DNA of 41,229 nt, taken from the NCBI RefSeq assembly GCF_007692535.1, contig NZ_REBW01000148.1:1-41229 (forward strand), written 5' to 3'. How positions within the stretch are numbered: the stretch's first letter is position 1; each line of letters opens with the position of its first letter. The translations under genes and the position numbers were made by a program. The notes beneath the pieces were generated by a model. That model searched no databases and was not told the DNA's origin. It saw only the letters and a list, made by a program, of their open reading frames with translations. Source of the stretch: Thioalkalivibrio sp. (GTDB lineage: Bacteria > Pseudomonadota > Gammaproteobacteria > Ectothiorhodospirales > Ectothiorhodospiraceae). Below, piece by piece: positions 33,452 to 41,229 of the stretch.

Positions 33452-34014
33452 CAGACGCGGGAGACGTACTCACCCGAACGGGTATCGACCTTGACCACCT
33501 CACCCTCCTCGACGAACAGTGGCACCTTCACCACGGCGCCGGTCTCCAGGGTCGCCGGCTTGGTCCCCCCCTGGGCGGTATCGCCGCGCAACCCGGGGTC
33601 ACACTGGACGATCGTCAACTCGACGAAATTGGGGGGTGTCACGGAGAGCGGTTCACCGTTCCACAACGTGACCGTGCAGACATCCTGTTCCTTCAGCCAC
33701 TGTGCCGAATCGCCAAGCGCCGTCTGTCCCATCGCATATTGTTCGAAGGTATCCGGGACCATGAAGTGCCAGAACTCCCCGTCGGTGTAGAGATACTGCA
33801 TGTCGGTGTCCATCACGTCGGCCGCCTCGACCGACTCGCCCGACTTGAAGGTCTTTTCCAACACGCGGCCGGTGCGCAGGTTACGTACCCGGACACGGCT
33901 GAAGGCCTGCCCCTTGCCCGGTTTCACGAACTCGTTCTCGACGATGGTCTGCGGATCGCCGTCGAGTAGAATCTTCAGTCCGCTCTTGAATTCGCTGGTA
34001 CTGTAACTTGCCAT
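33451..34014 (-). CDS. efp: Translation elongation factor P
   Basis: A 187-residue three-domain factor that relieves ribosome stalling at polyproline. The N-terminal domain is [19 protein letters not shown] and the modification loop is [15 protein letters not shown], in which K34 is the conserved lysine that receives beta-lysine. Two OB-fold domains follow (about 65-127 and 128-187). The ATG at 34012-34014 gives the normal N-terminus; the longer open frame upstream is antisense to epmB. A GC-rich hairpin (GCGGCGG/CCGCCGC, 34029-34044) lies in the short leader. It is co-transcribed with epmA and divergent from epmB. Confidence 0.98.
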   Translation of the reverse strand: MASYSTSEFKSGLKILLDGDPQTIVENEFVKPGKGQAFSRVRVRNLRTGRVLEKTFKSGESVEAADVMDTDMQYLYTDGEFWHFMVPDTFEQYAMGQTALGDSAQWLKEQDVCTVTLWNGEPLSVTPPNFVELTIVQCDPGLRGDTAQGGTKPATLETGAVVKVPLFVEEGEVVKVDTRSGEYVSRV

Positions 34015-34083
34015 GTCGCGTCGTCCTCGCGGCGGCCCCGCCGCCTGAAAATCAAAGAAGAGTGGCCGGTCAACGAGGTAACC

Positions 34084-35103
34084 ATGTCCACAAATCCCGT
34101 TATGATACCCCGAGCCGCTGCGCCCGCACAGACTCCTGCGTGGCAACAGGCCCTGGCCCGGGCGATCGCGGACCCGCGCGAACTGCTCCGACGTCTCGAA
34201 CTGGAACCCTCGCTGCTGCAGGACATGGAATGCGGCGACACCCTCTTCAGGACCCGGGTACCGGAGAGCTATCTCGCCCGCATCCGGCCCGGCGACCCAC
34301 GCGATCCTCTGCTGCTGCAGGTACTGCCGCAGGCCGCGGAGGCCAATGATCACCCGGCGTTCGTGACGGACCCGGTGGGCGACGGCGGTGCAATGGCGGC
34401 CCCGGGTCTGCTGCACAAGTACCGCGGCCGCGTCCTGCTGGTCACCACCGGCGCCTGCGCCATCCACTGCCGCTACTGCTTCCGACGCGGATTTCCCTAC
34501 GGCGAATTCAGCGCGGCGCGGGACTGGCAGCCGGCGCTGGACTACATCACTGGGCACCCGGACGTCGCCGAGGTCATCCTGAGCGGCGGCGACCCGCTGA
34601 CCCTGCCCGACACGCGGCTGGCGAATCTGCTGCACCGGTTGGAAGCCATCCCCCACGTCAGCAGGCTGCGCATCCACAGCCGGCTGCCGATCGTGCTCCC
34701 GGAGCGGGTCGACGATGGCCTGCTGTCCTGGCTGGGCCAGGGCCGGCTGGATCAGGTGATGGTCCTGCACGCGAACCATCCCAGGGAATTCGAGGCCCCC
34801 GCCGATGGCGCATTGGCACGCCTTCGTGCCACGGGCATCACCCTGCTGAATCAGTCGGTGCTGCTGGCCGGAGTCAATGATGACATCGATACCCTGTGCC
34901 AGCTGCAGGAGGCGGGTTTTGCCGCAGGTGTCCTGCCGTATTACCTGCACCTGCTGGACCGGGTACGAGGGGCCTCCCATTTCGAGGTCGACGAGGCACG
35001 GGCACGCGCCCTGCATGACGCGATGCGGGTCCGGCTGCCAGGCTATCTGCTGCCGCGCCTGGTCCGCGAGATTCCGGGGGCCCCGGCCAAGACACCCGCC
35101 TGA
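34084..35103 (+). CDS. epmB: EF-P beta-lysylation protein, lysine 2,3-aminomutase type (radical SAM)
   Basis: A 339-residue radical SAM enzyme that uses pyridoxal phosphate and a 4Fe-4S cluster to turn L-lysine into (R)-beta-lysine for EpmA. The CxxxCxxC cluster motif is C125, C129, C132 in [15 protein letters not shown]. The SAM-binding GGD is in [11 protein letters not shown], and the PLP lysine is expected in the HKYRG segment or its equivalent. It is shorter than catabolic lysine 2,3-aminomutases, as is normal for EpmB. GAGGT sits about six bases before the ATG. It is divergent from efp with a 69-bp gap, so all genes needed for beta-lysylation are adjacent; the hydroxylase EpmC is not seen here. 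Confidence 0.96.
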   Translation: MSTNPVMIPRAAAPAQTPAWQQALARAIADPRELLRRLELEPSLLQDMECGDTLFRTRVPESYLARIRPGDPRDPLLLQVLPQAAEANDHPAFVTDPVGDGGAMAAPGLLHKYRGRVLLVTTGACAIHCRYCFRRGFPYGEFSAARDWQPALDYITGHPDVAEVILSGGDPLTLPDTRLANLLHRLEAIPHVSRLRIHSRLPIVLPERVDDGLLSWLGQGRLDQVMVLHANHPREFEAPADGALARLRATGITLLNQSVLLAGVNDDIDTLCQLQEAGFAAGVLPYYLHLLDRVRGASHFEVDEARARALHDAMRVRLPGYLLPRLVREIPGAPAKTPA

Positions 35104-35254
35104 TGAACGTACCCGATGACGACGGAACGGACCATTCCCGCCCGGATTCGCCCGACGCTTTCAGACAGGCACGCAAGGGCTCGCAAATGCATGGCGATCG
35201 CACTCCCGTTGATTTAGCATGATGAAGTTTTTGCCGGCGGCAACGGGGGGTGAC

Positions 35255-37066
35255 ATGACCGACCAACATCCGAAATCGGGATTCACACTCCCACCACGTC
35301 ATCCGGCTGACGCAGGCAGCTTTGCGCACAGGACACCCGAGGATCTCGACACCTGGATCAGCAGCCAGCAGTCTGGCGACCTCACATCGACCGCCACCGT
35401 GTTGCTCGAGGCATTGCGTTCGATCAACCGCATGACGATCGAGTACACCATGCTTGCAGGGCTGACTGCCGTATTCCTGGCCCGCATCCCCCCGATTCTC
35501 GACCAGATCGATGCGCATCTGCGGCAGTTGCCGATACCCCTGGGGCGCAAGACCCAGGCACTGGCCGCGGCATATTCCGAGGCCCTGCAGGAACTCGGCA
35601 TCGTCTGCCTGCGCCTGGTGGACGACGGGCTGGAACAGAGACGTCTGCCGGCGCCTGATGCAGCCCCGCTCCTGCGCCGGGCGATGCTTCTCAACGGGCA
35701 TCAATGCCTGCATTCCTGGCGTCTCTACCAGCCGCTGCCCGAGGGCACGTGGCTGCAGATGCATCACATCCTCACGCTTGCCGAGCGGCTGGGGGTCGCG
35801 TCCGAACCGGCGCTGGAGATGCCCCACGGCCACGGCCACGCACTGTCACCGGACAGTGTCGAGAGGCTCGCCGCATACGTCGCCGTACTCAGTTCCACCG
35901 GCGTCTATGCCCTCCGCCATGGGGAGATCGGCCCCCTCGCCCGTTGGCTGCAGTCCGTGCCGCTGCAGTGTTCCGAGCAGGTGCCCGCTGGTGCCAATGA
36001 ATCCACGCCGCTGCTGCGCCTGGTGGTGGATTCGGACCGTGCGCCGTCGTTGGTCATCGGGTATCCGGGAACATCCAGCAAGACCCGCTTCGTCGATCTG
36101 GGCCCGGTCCTGACGGCCATCCGCTCCGGTCCGGCGGATGGCGGACAGCCAGGCTGGCACCCCTTCGACAGCGGGCTGGACCGCCGCCTGCTGAGCCTAT
36201 GGGTGACGCCACCACAGCGGCGTTACAGCCGCGAGCCGACCGATACCGGCCCGATCATCACGGTGACCGGCCTGCAGGATATTCACGCGCTGGTCCGTGC
36301 GGATTACCGGCACCAGAGAAAGGTCGCCATCGGCGAGATCTCGGGAATCCAGGGCGGCCTGTCCGATCCCGTTTCCAGCGGGCCCGAGCAGATCCCCGCC
36401 GCCTTTTCGGTGGGGATCGGCGATTCCGACGATGCGCAGCTCAGCCTGCAGGTCGAGGACGCTGGTTCCCGATCCGACGACGACCCCCATTTCCGCTCGG
36501 ACCGGCAGATGGACCGGCTGAGCGCAGCGTGGAACAACGCAGTCACGGGAATCAGTGCCCTCCCGGCTGGTGCCGGGCAGCCGCCGATGGTGCGCATGCT
36601 CCGACCCACCGCCGCGCGAATGCGGGATCTGGGTGCCGGCGGGCTCAGACTGGTTCTGCAATCTCCGACGAAGAAGATCTTCAGCGGCGACCTGATTGCG
36701 ATCCGCACAGCGCGCAAGGAGCAGATCTTCTGGCAACTCGGCATGATTCGCTGGCTGTGCTACGAAGACGCCGACAACATCGCGGTGGGTATCCAGTACC
36801 TCGCGCCCGCCTGTGTCCCGACTGACATCCAGCTCTACCGGGGAAACAGACCGTCCGGCCAAGCCCAGCCAGGGCTGTTTTTCCCCAGGCGCGACCAGCC
36901 GGATACCGGAACGCTGGTATTTGCTCCCGGGGCCTTCGCCGCCGGCACGCGCGTGGTGTTCCGCGTCAAAGGTGAGGAGCAGGTGGTGAAACTGGAATCC
37001 GTTCAGACCGAGAGCCATACCTTTGCTCGCGCAGACTTCCCGATGCCGGCGCCCTCCCGAACCTGA
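35255..37066 (+). CDS. Large helical protein with C-terminal PilZ-like domain (putative cyclic-di-GMP effector)
   Basis: A 603-residue soluble protein with no signal peptide or membrane helix. The first 400 residues or so look mainly helical and have no family I can name. The C-terminal part resembles a PilZ barrel: RMRDLGAGGLRLVL, where D458, G460 and G463 sit at the D/NxSxxG position with Gly for Ser, followed by FSGDLIAIRTARK, QIFWQLGMIRWLCYED and VAVGIQYLAP-like strands. An N-terminal RxxxR pair is not certain, so cyclic-di-GMP binding is only possible. The ATG at 35255 (MTDQHPKSGF) has GGGGGGTG ahead; an in-frame ATG at 35219 lacks one. It lies directly upstream of the second fimX-like gene. 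Confidence 0.7.
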   Translation: MTDQHPKSGFTLPPRHPADAGSFAHRTPEDLDTWISSQQSGDLTSTATVLLEALRSINRMTIEYTMLAGLTAVFLARIPPILDQIDAHLRQLPIPLGRKTQALAAAYSEALQELGIVCLRLVDDGLEQRRLPAPDAAPLLRRAMLLNGHQCLHSWRLYQPLPEGTWLQMHHILTLAERLGVASEPALEMPHGHGHALSPDSVERLAAYVAVLSSTGVYALRHGEIGPLARWLQSVPLQCSEQVPAGANESTPLLRLVVDSDRAPSLVIGYPGTSSKTRFVDLGPVLTAIRSGPADGGQPGWHPFDSGLDRRLLSLWVTPPQRRYSREPTDTGPIITVTGLQDIHALVRADYRHQRKVAIGEISGIQGGLSDPVSSGPEQIPAAFSVGIGDSDDAQLSLQVEDAGSRSDDDPHFRSDRQMDRLSAAWNNAVTGISALPAGAGQPPMVRMLRPTAARMRDLGAGGLRLVLQSPTKKIFSGDLIAIRTARKEQIFWQLGMIRWLCYEDADNIAVGIQYLAPACVPTDIQLYRGNRPSGQAQPGLFFPRRDQPDTGTLVFAPGAFAAGTRVVFRVKGEEQVVKLESVQTESHTFARADFPMPAPSRT

Positions 37067-37352
37067 GGCTTCGCGCGCGCCGACCCGCTCTGCCGTCAGC
37101 GCTGGACGCAAGAGTTCCGAACGCGGCCAGCATGGCATCGTCGCCGCCTTCTGATACTCTTCGGTATGATGAAGTTCGTTGCCAATGCAGGCCGATCCCG
37201 AATCCTGGAGTGGCGCACGGGCAGGGGGCCTTCTTGCTGAACGGACAGCATTGCATCCGGAGCGTGCCGATGACACTCCGGGAGGTGCCGGGCGGGGCTG
37301 TGCCTGAAGCCTCCCGCCGGTACGGGTGGGTACGCAGGGTTCAGGAATCCGG
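37067..37352 (+). promoter_or_regulatory. Promoter and structured leader of the second fimX-like gene
   Basis: This 286-bp stretch has no convincing gene. It contains a -10-like TATGAT at 37165-37170 within TATGATGAAGTT, so the leader would be about 175 nt. In the leader CCGGAG pairs with CTCCGG (37257-37281). Downstream, GGGAGG (37280-37285) can pair with CCTCCC (37310-37315), or GGCGGG (37291-37296) with CCCGCC (37313-37318), and these two exclude each other. No known riboswitch core was recognised. Confidence 0.4.
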
Positions 37353-39425
37353 ATGTCACAGAACATAGAAACCATCAACGTCCTCTTCGTGACACGCGAA
37401 CCCGAACTTGCGGAACGCCTGATCAGCTGCGTCCGCATGCGCGGCCGGACGGTCCGCGCGCATCAGGCGGCGGACCGCGTTGAACTGGAGGAGCGCTTGC
37501 TGTCGCACCGCTTCCACATCATCGTGTTGATTGATCGCGGCATGGACGTGGGCACCCATGATGTCATTGGCGCGCTGCAGAATTCCGGCCGCCTCACCCC
37601 GGTACTGTTGCTGACCGACCGGCCCGAGGACGAACGCGTGGCCGACTACGAGGCCGGGGCCTTCGCCGCCATCAGCCTCGGCCCCGACGACGTCGCGGCG
37701 ATCCTGATTCTGAAGGCGGTGGAATTCCATCTCTGCTGCACCCAGATGCATCGCCTGCAGAGCACCTTGCAGGCTGCTGAACGGCGCCACCTGCGCCTGC
37801 TCCAGGACTCCCCCACGCCAAACGCCTGTTTCCGACAGGGACAGATCCTGCTCGCCAACGACGCGTGGCGTGAATACTTCAAGATCGACGCCAGCGCGGA
37901 TCTCTCCGGCTACGGTCTGGGCGACTTCGTCATCCCCGAGCAGCAGGACACGCTACGGCTGCTGGTGGAGGAACGAGCCGTTCAGAATGACAGCGCTGAG
38001 ACCCGCCAGACGTTCCGCCTTCGGACAGCGCACGGGCGCAAGTTCGAGGGCGATCTGGTCCTGACCGGCGCCAGCGTCGATGGTGAGGCCTGCACGGTAC
38101 TGCGGGTGGTGGCCAACGCCGATAAAGACGCCTCGGAACAACTGTCCGCGCTCGACCCGGTGACCGGTCTCCACAACCGCCAGCACCTCATCCAGACGCT
38201 GGAGCAGGTGCTGGCCGCATCGGCACGCGCCGAACTTCCCTTCGCCCTGATCGAGGCGTCAGTCGATGACTTCGAGCGCATTCACGGCACGCTGGGGTCG
38301 AGCAGTTCGGATATCCTGCTGACCGACATCGGCCTGCTGCTCGAGGAGCATTTCCCGCCTCCGGCCACCGTGGCACGCCTGGGCAACGAAGACTTCGGCA
38401 TCCTGGTGCCCAGCGCGCGGCGAACGGAACTCGATCAACGGCTTGCCGCGTTGGTGCGGGCCGCCGCCGCGAGACAGATCAACCTGGACCAGGGTTCCAC
38501 CGTGGTCTCCCTGTCCTGTGGCGCGATCATCGCGGATGATTCGGCTCCGACGATCGAAGGCTTGCTCGACCAGGCCGCTCGGGCCCTGGACGGGATCCGG
38601 CAGGCCGGCGGCAACGGCTACGCCTTCCAGCACCTCCTCTCGGACGCCCATGCCCGGGCCGAGTCCGATCAACAGTGGAAGGCGCGTCTCGAGGACGCCA
38701 TCGCCCACCAGCGGCTGCGTCTCGTGTATCAACCCGTGGTCAATCTCCACGGCGGGGATTTTCCGCGCTTCAGTGTCTTCATGCGCGTGACGGGCCCCGA
38801 TGGCGAGGTCTACGATCCGAGCGACTTCCTGCCCGCAGCCGAAAGGACCGGCATGGCGGCCACGATCGACCGCTGGATCATCAGCCATGCGATTCAGGCC
38901 CTTGCGGACCGCCTGAAGTCGGATCCCAGGACCACCTTTTTTCTGAAGCTGACCCGTGGTTCCCTGCTCGACGGGTCGGTCGTCGTCTGGCTGCAGAAGT
39001 TCCTGCACAAACGGCGGGTTCCGGCATCAAGGGTGGTGGTGGAGATCAAGGAGGCGACGATCATCACCAACCTGAAATCGGCGATCAGCACCGCACGCGG
39101 GCTGAAGGAGATGAATGCCTCGCTCTGTATCGACGACTTCGGCAACGGGCTCAATCCGTTCCACATCCTCCGCCACGTCGATGCCGACTACATCAAGCTC
39201 GACGGCGCCTTCGTGCGCGACGTCGTCAGCAACGAGATCATTCAGAAGGCCATTCGCCGCTTTACCGAGGGCGGACACGCCAAGGGCAAGCAGATCATCG
39301 TTCCAATGGTCGAGGATGCCGCCACGCTGGCCGTTCTGTTCAGCCTGAACGTCAACCTGGTGCAGGGCTACTTCGTGCATCCACCCAGCGAGCACATGGA
39401 CTTCGATTTCACCCAGGTGATCTGA
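37353..39425 (+). CDS. FimX-like degenerate REC-PAS-GGDEF-EAL protein, copy 2
   Basis: A 690-residue protein, close to the 691 residues I recall for P. aeruginosa FimX, and a paralogue of the protein at 29283-31511. Domains: receiver-like (about 8-120) with VLID but without the usual acidic pair; PAS-like (about 130-250); GGDEF (about 265-420), which still has DPVTGLHNR but reads GNEDF (344-348); EAL (about 440-690). EAL is replaced by SVF (474-476) and the catalytic Asn by Lys, while DDFG (594-597), K615 and E654 remain. Enzymatic activity is unlikely and ligand binding is plausible. The start at 37353 has AGGA seven bases ahead and aligns with the other copy; an ATG at 37326 adds nine residues. 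The C-terminus MDFDFTQVI is FimX-like. Confidence 0.86.
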   Translation: MSQNIETINVLFVTREPELAERLISCVRMRGRTVRAHQAADRVELEERLLSHRFHIIVLIDRGMDVGTHDVIGALQNSGRLTPVLLLTDRPEDERVADYEAGAFAAISLGPDDVAAILILKAVEFHLCCTQMHRLQSTLQAAERRHLRLLQDSPTPNACFRQGQILLANDAWREYFKIDASADLSGYGLGDFVIPEQQDTLRLLVEERAVQNDSAETRQTFRLRTAHGRKFEGDLVLTGASVDGEACTVLRVVANADKDASEQLSALDPVTGLHNRQHLIQTLEQVLAASARAELPFALIEASVDDFERIHGTLGSSSSDILLTDIGLLLEEHFPPPATVARLGNEDFGILVPSARRTELDQRLAALVRAAAARQINLDQGSTVVSLSCGAIIADDSAPTIEGLLDQAARALDGIRQAGGNGYAFQHLLSDAHARAESDQQWKARLEDAIAHQRLRLVYQPVVNLHGGDFPRFSVFMRVTGPDGEVYDPSDFLPAAERTGMAATIDRWIISHAIQALADRLKSDPRTTFFLKLTRGSLLDGSVVVWLQKFLHKRRVPASRVVVEIKEATIITNLKSAISTARGLKEMNASLCIDDFGNGLNPFHILRHVDADYIKLDGAFVRDVVSNEIIQKAIRRFTEGGHAKGKQIIVPMVEDAATLAVLFSLNVNLVQGYFVHPPSEHMDFDFTQVI

Positions 39426-39478
39426 ATCGACCCATCGATCCCTGCCAGCAGCCATTGCGGTCGGGTGCGTTGCCGCGC

Positions 39479-40618
39479 TTACTTGCCCCAGAACTTCAGA
39501 TCCTCGAAGAAGCCCTTGACTCCGTCCAGCCAGGAGTGCGCCTGGGGGCTGTGACGGGTACCGCCCTCCTGCATGGATTCGTCAAACTCGCGCAGCAGTT
39601 CCTTCTGTTTATGCGTCAGGTTGACCGGCGTCTCCACCAGCACCCGGCACAACAGGTCACCGACGCCGCCCCCGTGCACCGAGGTCACGCCCTTGCCGCG
39701 CAGCCGAAACTGCTTGCCGCTTTGGGTTTCGGCGGGGATCTTCAGGGCCACCCGGCCGTTCAGACAGGGAACCTCCAGTTCACCACCCAGAGCGGCTGTC
39801 GCAAAGGAGATCGGCACTTCGCAGAGAAGGTCGTTGCCCTCGCGCCGGAACAACTTGTGCGGCTTGACCCGGACCTGCACATAGAGATCGCCCGGCGGCC
39901 CACCGTTGATTCCTGCCTCGCCCTGCCCGGAGAGGCGGATCCGGTCACCACTGTCCACGCCTGCCGGAATCTTCACGTCGAGGGTGTTCTGCTTCTGCAC
40001 CCGGCCAGAGCCCCCGCAGGACTTGCAGGGGTTGGGGATCACCTTCCCTGTACCGTGGCAACGGGGGCAGGTCTGCTGTACCGAGAAGAAACCCTGCTGG
40101 ATCCGCACCTGACCGACACCGTTACAGGTCGGGCAGGTCTCGGGGCTGGTGCCGGGTTCGGCTCCGGACCCGCCACAGGCTTCGCAGCTGGCAGTGGTCG
40201 GCACACGGATCTTGACCTCGGTCCCGAACACCGCCTCTTCCAGGCTCAGGTCCAGGTTGTACTGCAGATCGGAGCCGCGATAGGCGCGCTGCCCCCCGGC
40301 TCGCCCGCCGCCACCAAAGATATCGCCGAAGATGTCTTCGAAGATGTCGCTGAAGTTGCCGCCGCCCCCACCGCCGAAGCCGCCGGCCGCGGCGTCCACC
40401 CCCGCGTGGCCGTAGCGGTCGTAGGCGGCTCGCTTGTTGCTGTCGCTGAGAACATCGTAGGCCGCGCGGGCCTCCTTGAACTGGGCCTCGGCCGCGGAGT
40501 CGCCCGGATTGCGATCCGGATGGTGTTTCATCGCCAGGCGCCGGAACGCCTTCTTGATTGCTTCTGCCGAAGCGTCCCGGGAGACACCGAGCACTTCGTA
40601 GTAGTCACGCTGCGCCAT
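39479..40618 (-). CDS. dnaJ: Chaperone protein DnaJ
   Basis: A 379-residue type I Hsp40 co-chaperone that delivers clients to DnaK and stimulates its ATPase. The J domain (1-70) has HPD at 33-35. A Gly/Phe-rich region follows ([20 protein letters not shown]). Four zinc-binding repeats are complete: [24 protein letters not shown] and CKSCGGSG. The C-terminal substrate-binding domains run to about 350. The ATG at 40616-40618 has AAGGA seven bases upstream. It lies 135 bp after dnaK on the same strand, and its 3' end faces the second fimX-like gene across 53 bp with no visible terminator. Confidence 0.98.
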   Translation of the reverse strand: MAQRDYYEVLGVSRDASAEAIKKAFRRLAMKHHPDRNPGDSAAEAQFKEARAAYDVLSDSNKRAAYDRYGHAGVDAAAGGFGGGGGGNFSDIFEDIFGDIFGGGGRAGGQRAYRGSDLQYNLDLSLEEAVFGTEVKIRVPTTASCEACGGSGAEPGTSPETCPTCNGVGQVRIQQGFFSVQQTCPRCHGTGKVIPNPCKSCGGSGRVQKQNTLDVKIPAGVDSGDRIRLSGQGEAGINGGPPGDLYVQVRVKPHKLFRREGNDLLCEVPISFATAALGGELEVPCLNGRVALKIPAETQSGKQFRLRGKGVTSVHGGGVGDLLCRVLVETPVNLTHKQKELLREFDESMQEGGTRHSPQAHSWLDGVKGFFEDLKFWGK

Positions 40619-40670
40619 ATAGGATCCTTGCGGGTTGCCGCGCCCGCCCGTCCAGGCCACGCGGGAACGC

Positions 40671-40707
40671 GCACGCCCGGATCCCTCTCAGCGGTCTCCG
40701 GGCGTGC
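40671..40707 (-). other. Hairpin in the dnaK-dnaJ intergenic region
   Basis: A perfect 10-bp stem (GCACGCCCGG pairing with CCGGGCGTGC) encloses a 17-nt loop. There is no T-run on the minus strand. It lies between dnaK and dnaJ after the UUCG hairpin and may affect the ratio of the two proteins through message stability or partial termination; this is inference. Confidence 0.5.
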
Positions 40708-40725
40708 CTGATCGGGTCAGGATAC

Positions 40726-40745
40726 CCACGGCCCGAAGGCCGTGG
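40726..40745 (-). other. UUCG-tetraloop hairpin just after dnaK
   Basis: On the transcribed strand CCACGGCC, TTCG, GGCCGTGG form an 8-bp stem closed by a UUCG tetraloop, starting 8 bp after the dnaK stop. Such loops are unusually stable. The sequence after it is not T-rich, so full termination is unlikely; protection of the dnaK message from 3' decay is more plausible. Confidence 0.6.
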
Positions 40746-40753
40746 CATCACTC

Positions 40754-41229
40754 TCACTTCTTCTTGTCGTCGACCTCTTCGAACTCGGCGTCCACGACAT
40801 CGTCGGATGCACCGGACTCGCTGCCACCGCCCGGCTGGGCGCCGCCCGCCTCTCCCTCTGCCGCGCCGCCGCCAGCCTTGGCATAGGCCCGCTCGGCGAG
40901 TTTGCCGGAGGCCTCCGCGAGTTTCTGGCTGGCCGTCTCGATCGCACCGACGTCATCGCCCTTGATCGCCTCGCGGGTTTCGTTGATGGCGGCCTCGATC
41001 GCCGAACGTTCGTCGGCCTCGACCTGGTCGGACAGATCCTTCAGCGACTTCTCTGCCGAGTGCACCAGGGCATCCGCCTGGTTGCGCGCCGCGACCAGCT
41101 CGTGGAAACGCTTGTCCTCCTCGGCATGGGCCTCGGCATCCTTGACCATCTTGTCGACTTCGTCGTCACTGAGACCCGAGGAGGCCTTGATCACGATGCG
41201 GTTCTCCTTGCCGGTGGCCTTGTCCCTGG
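40754..41229 (-). CDS. dnaK: Chaperone protein DnaK, C-terminal part (cut by window edge)
   Basis: About 158 C-terminal residues of the Hsp70 chaperone; the ATPase domain and most of the substrate domain lie outside the window. The visible start reads RDKATGKENRIVIKASSGLS, the end of the beta-sandwich substrate-binding domain, then the helical lid (DEVDKMVKDAEAHAEEDKRF). The disordered tail, rich in Gly, Ala and Ser, ends with the conserved DVVDAEFEEVDDKKK motif. An internal GTG gives a shorter open frame inside the window, but this is not the gene start. dnaJ follows on the same strand. Confidence 0.98.
   Translation of the reverse strand, partial: RDKATGKENRIVIKASSGLSDDEVDKMVKDAEAHAEEDKRFHELVAARNQADALVHSAEKSLKDLSDQVEADERSAIEAAINETREAIKGDDVGAIETASQKLAEASGKLAERAYAKAGGGAAEGEAGGAQPGGGSESGASDDVVDAEFEEVDDKKK

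Noticed and set aside
35219-35254. Upstream ATG at 35219 as start of the PilZ-like gene
   Set aside because: No ribosome-binding site precedes it, while the ATG at 35255 has GGGGGGTG at good spacing; ATGATGAAGTT there is more likely a promoter-type element.
37132-37368. 78-codon plus-strand open frame before the second fimX-like gene
   Set aside because: It has no Shine-Dalgarno site and no family resemblance, overlaps the start of the fimX-like gene, and its composition looks like chance.

Overview
This is a GC-rich chromosomal window of a respiring gammaproteobacterium. It reads as housekeeping and signalling DNA, with no insertion sequence, phage gene or CRISPR array. Separate nuoC and nuoD genes, tpiA between glmM and secG, and EpmA/EpmB-type elongation factor P modification fit a Chromatiales/Ectothiorhodospiraceae-like lineage; that placement is inference from gene order and protein style only.

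Region 1 (1-10172, all minus strand) is the first twelve genes of the complex I operon, nuoA to nuoL, with nuoL cut by the window edge. The genes are tightly packed, with 1-, 8- and 10-bp overlaps, and a good sigma70-like promoter lies upstream of nuoA. Region 2 (10260-23933) is the conserved gammaproteobacterial block read leftward: MFS transporter, dapB, carA, carB, greA, then (after the opposing yhbY) rlmE, ftsH, folP, glmM, tpiA, secG and tRNA-Leu(GAG). ftsH starts at TTG and is followed by a textbook intrinsic terminator only 22 nt ahead of folP. Region 3 (24130-39425) mixes aroC and prmB with a cyclic-di-GMP set and the EF-P modification set. Region 4 (39479-41229) is dnaJ and the C-terminal end of dnaK, leftward.

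The part most worth attention is 25.3-39.4 kb. It holds a four-PAS diguanylate cyclase with an intact GGEEF and I-site (25486-27540), two FimX-like REC-PAS-GGDEF-EAL proteins whose GGDEF and EAL motifs are both degraded (29283-31511 and 37353-39425), and a 603-residue protein with a C-terminal PilZ-like segment (35255-37066) directly upstream of the second FimX-like gene. Synthase and putative effectors are therefore clustered, and by analogy with Pseudomonas FimX they could control type IV pili or another polar process. Between the FimX-like genes sit psd and efp-epmA/epmB, which make phosphatidylethanolamine and beta-lysylate EF-P at Lys34. In related genomes dnaJ is commonly followed by dapB; here about 16.8 kb separates them.

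Intergenic DNA holds several candidate RNA structures: a terminator after ftsH, alternative hairpins in the carA and fimX-like 2 leaders, a UUCG hairpin between dnaK and dnaJ, and an 11-bp inverted repeat at the diguanylate cyclase promoter.
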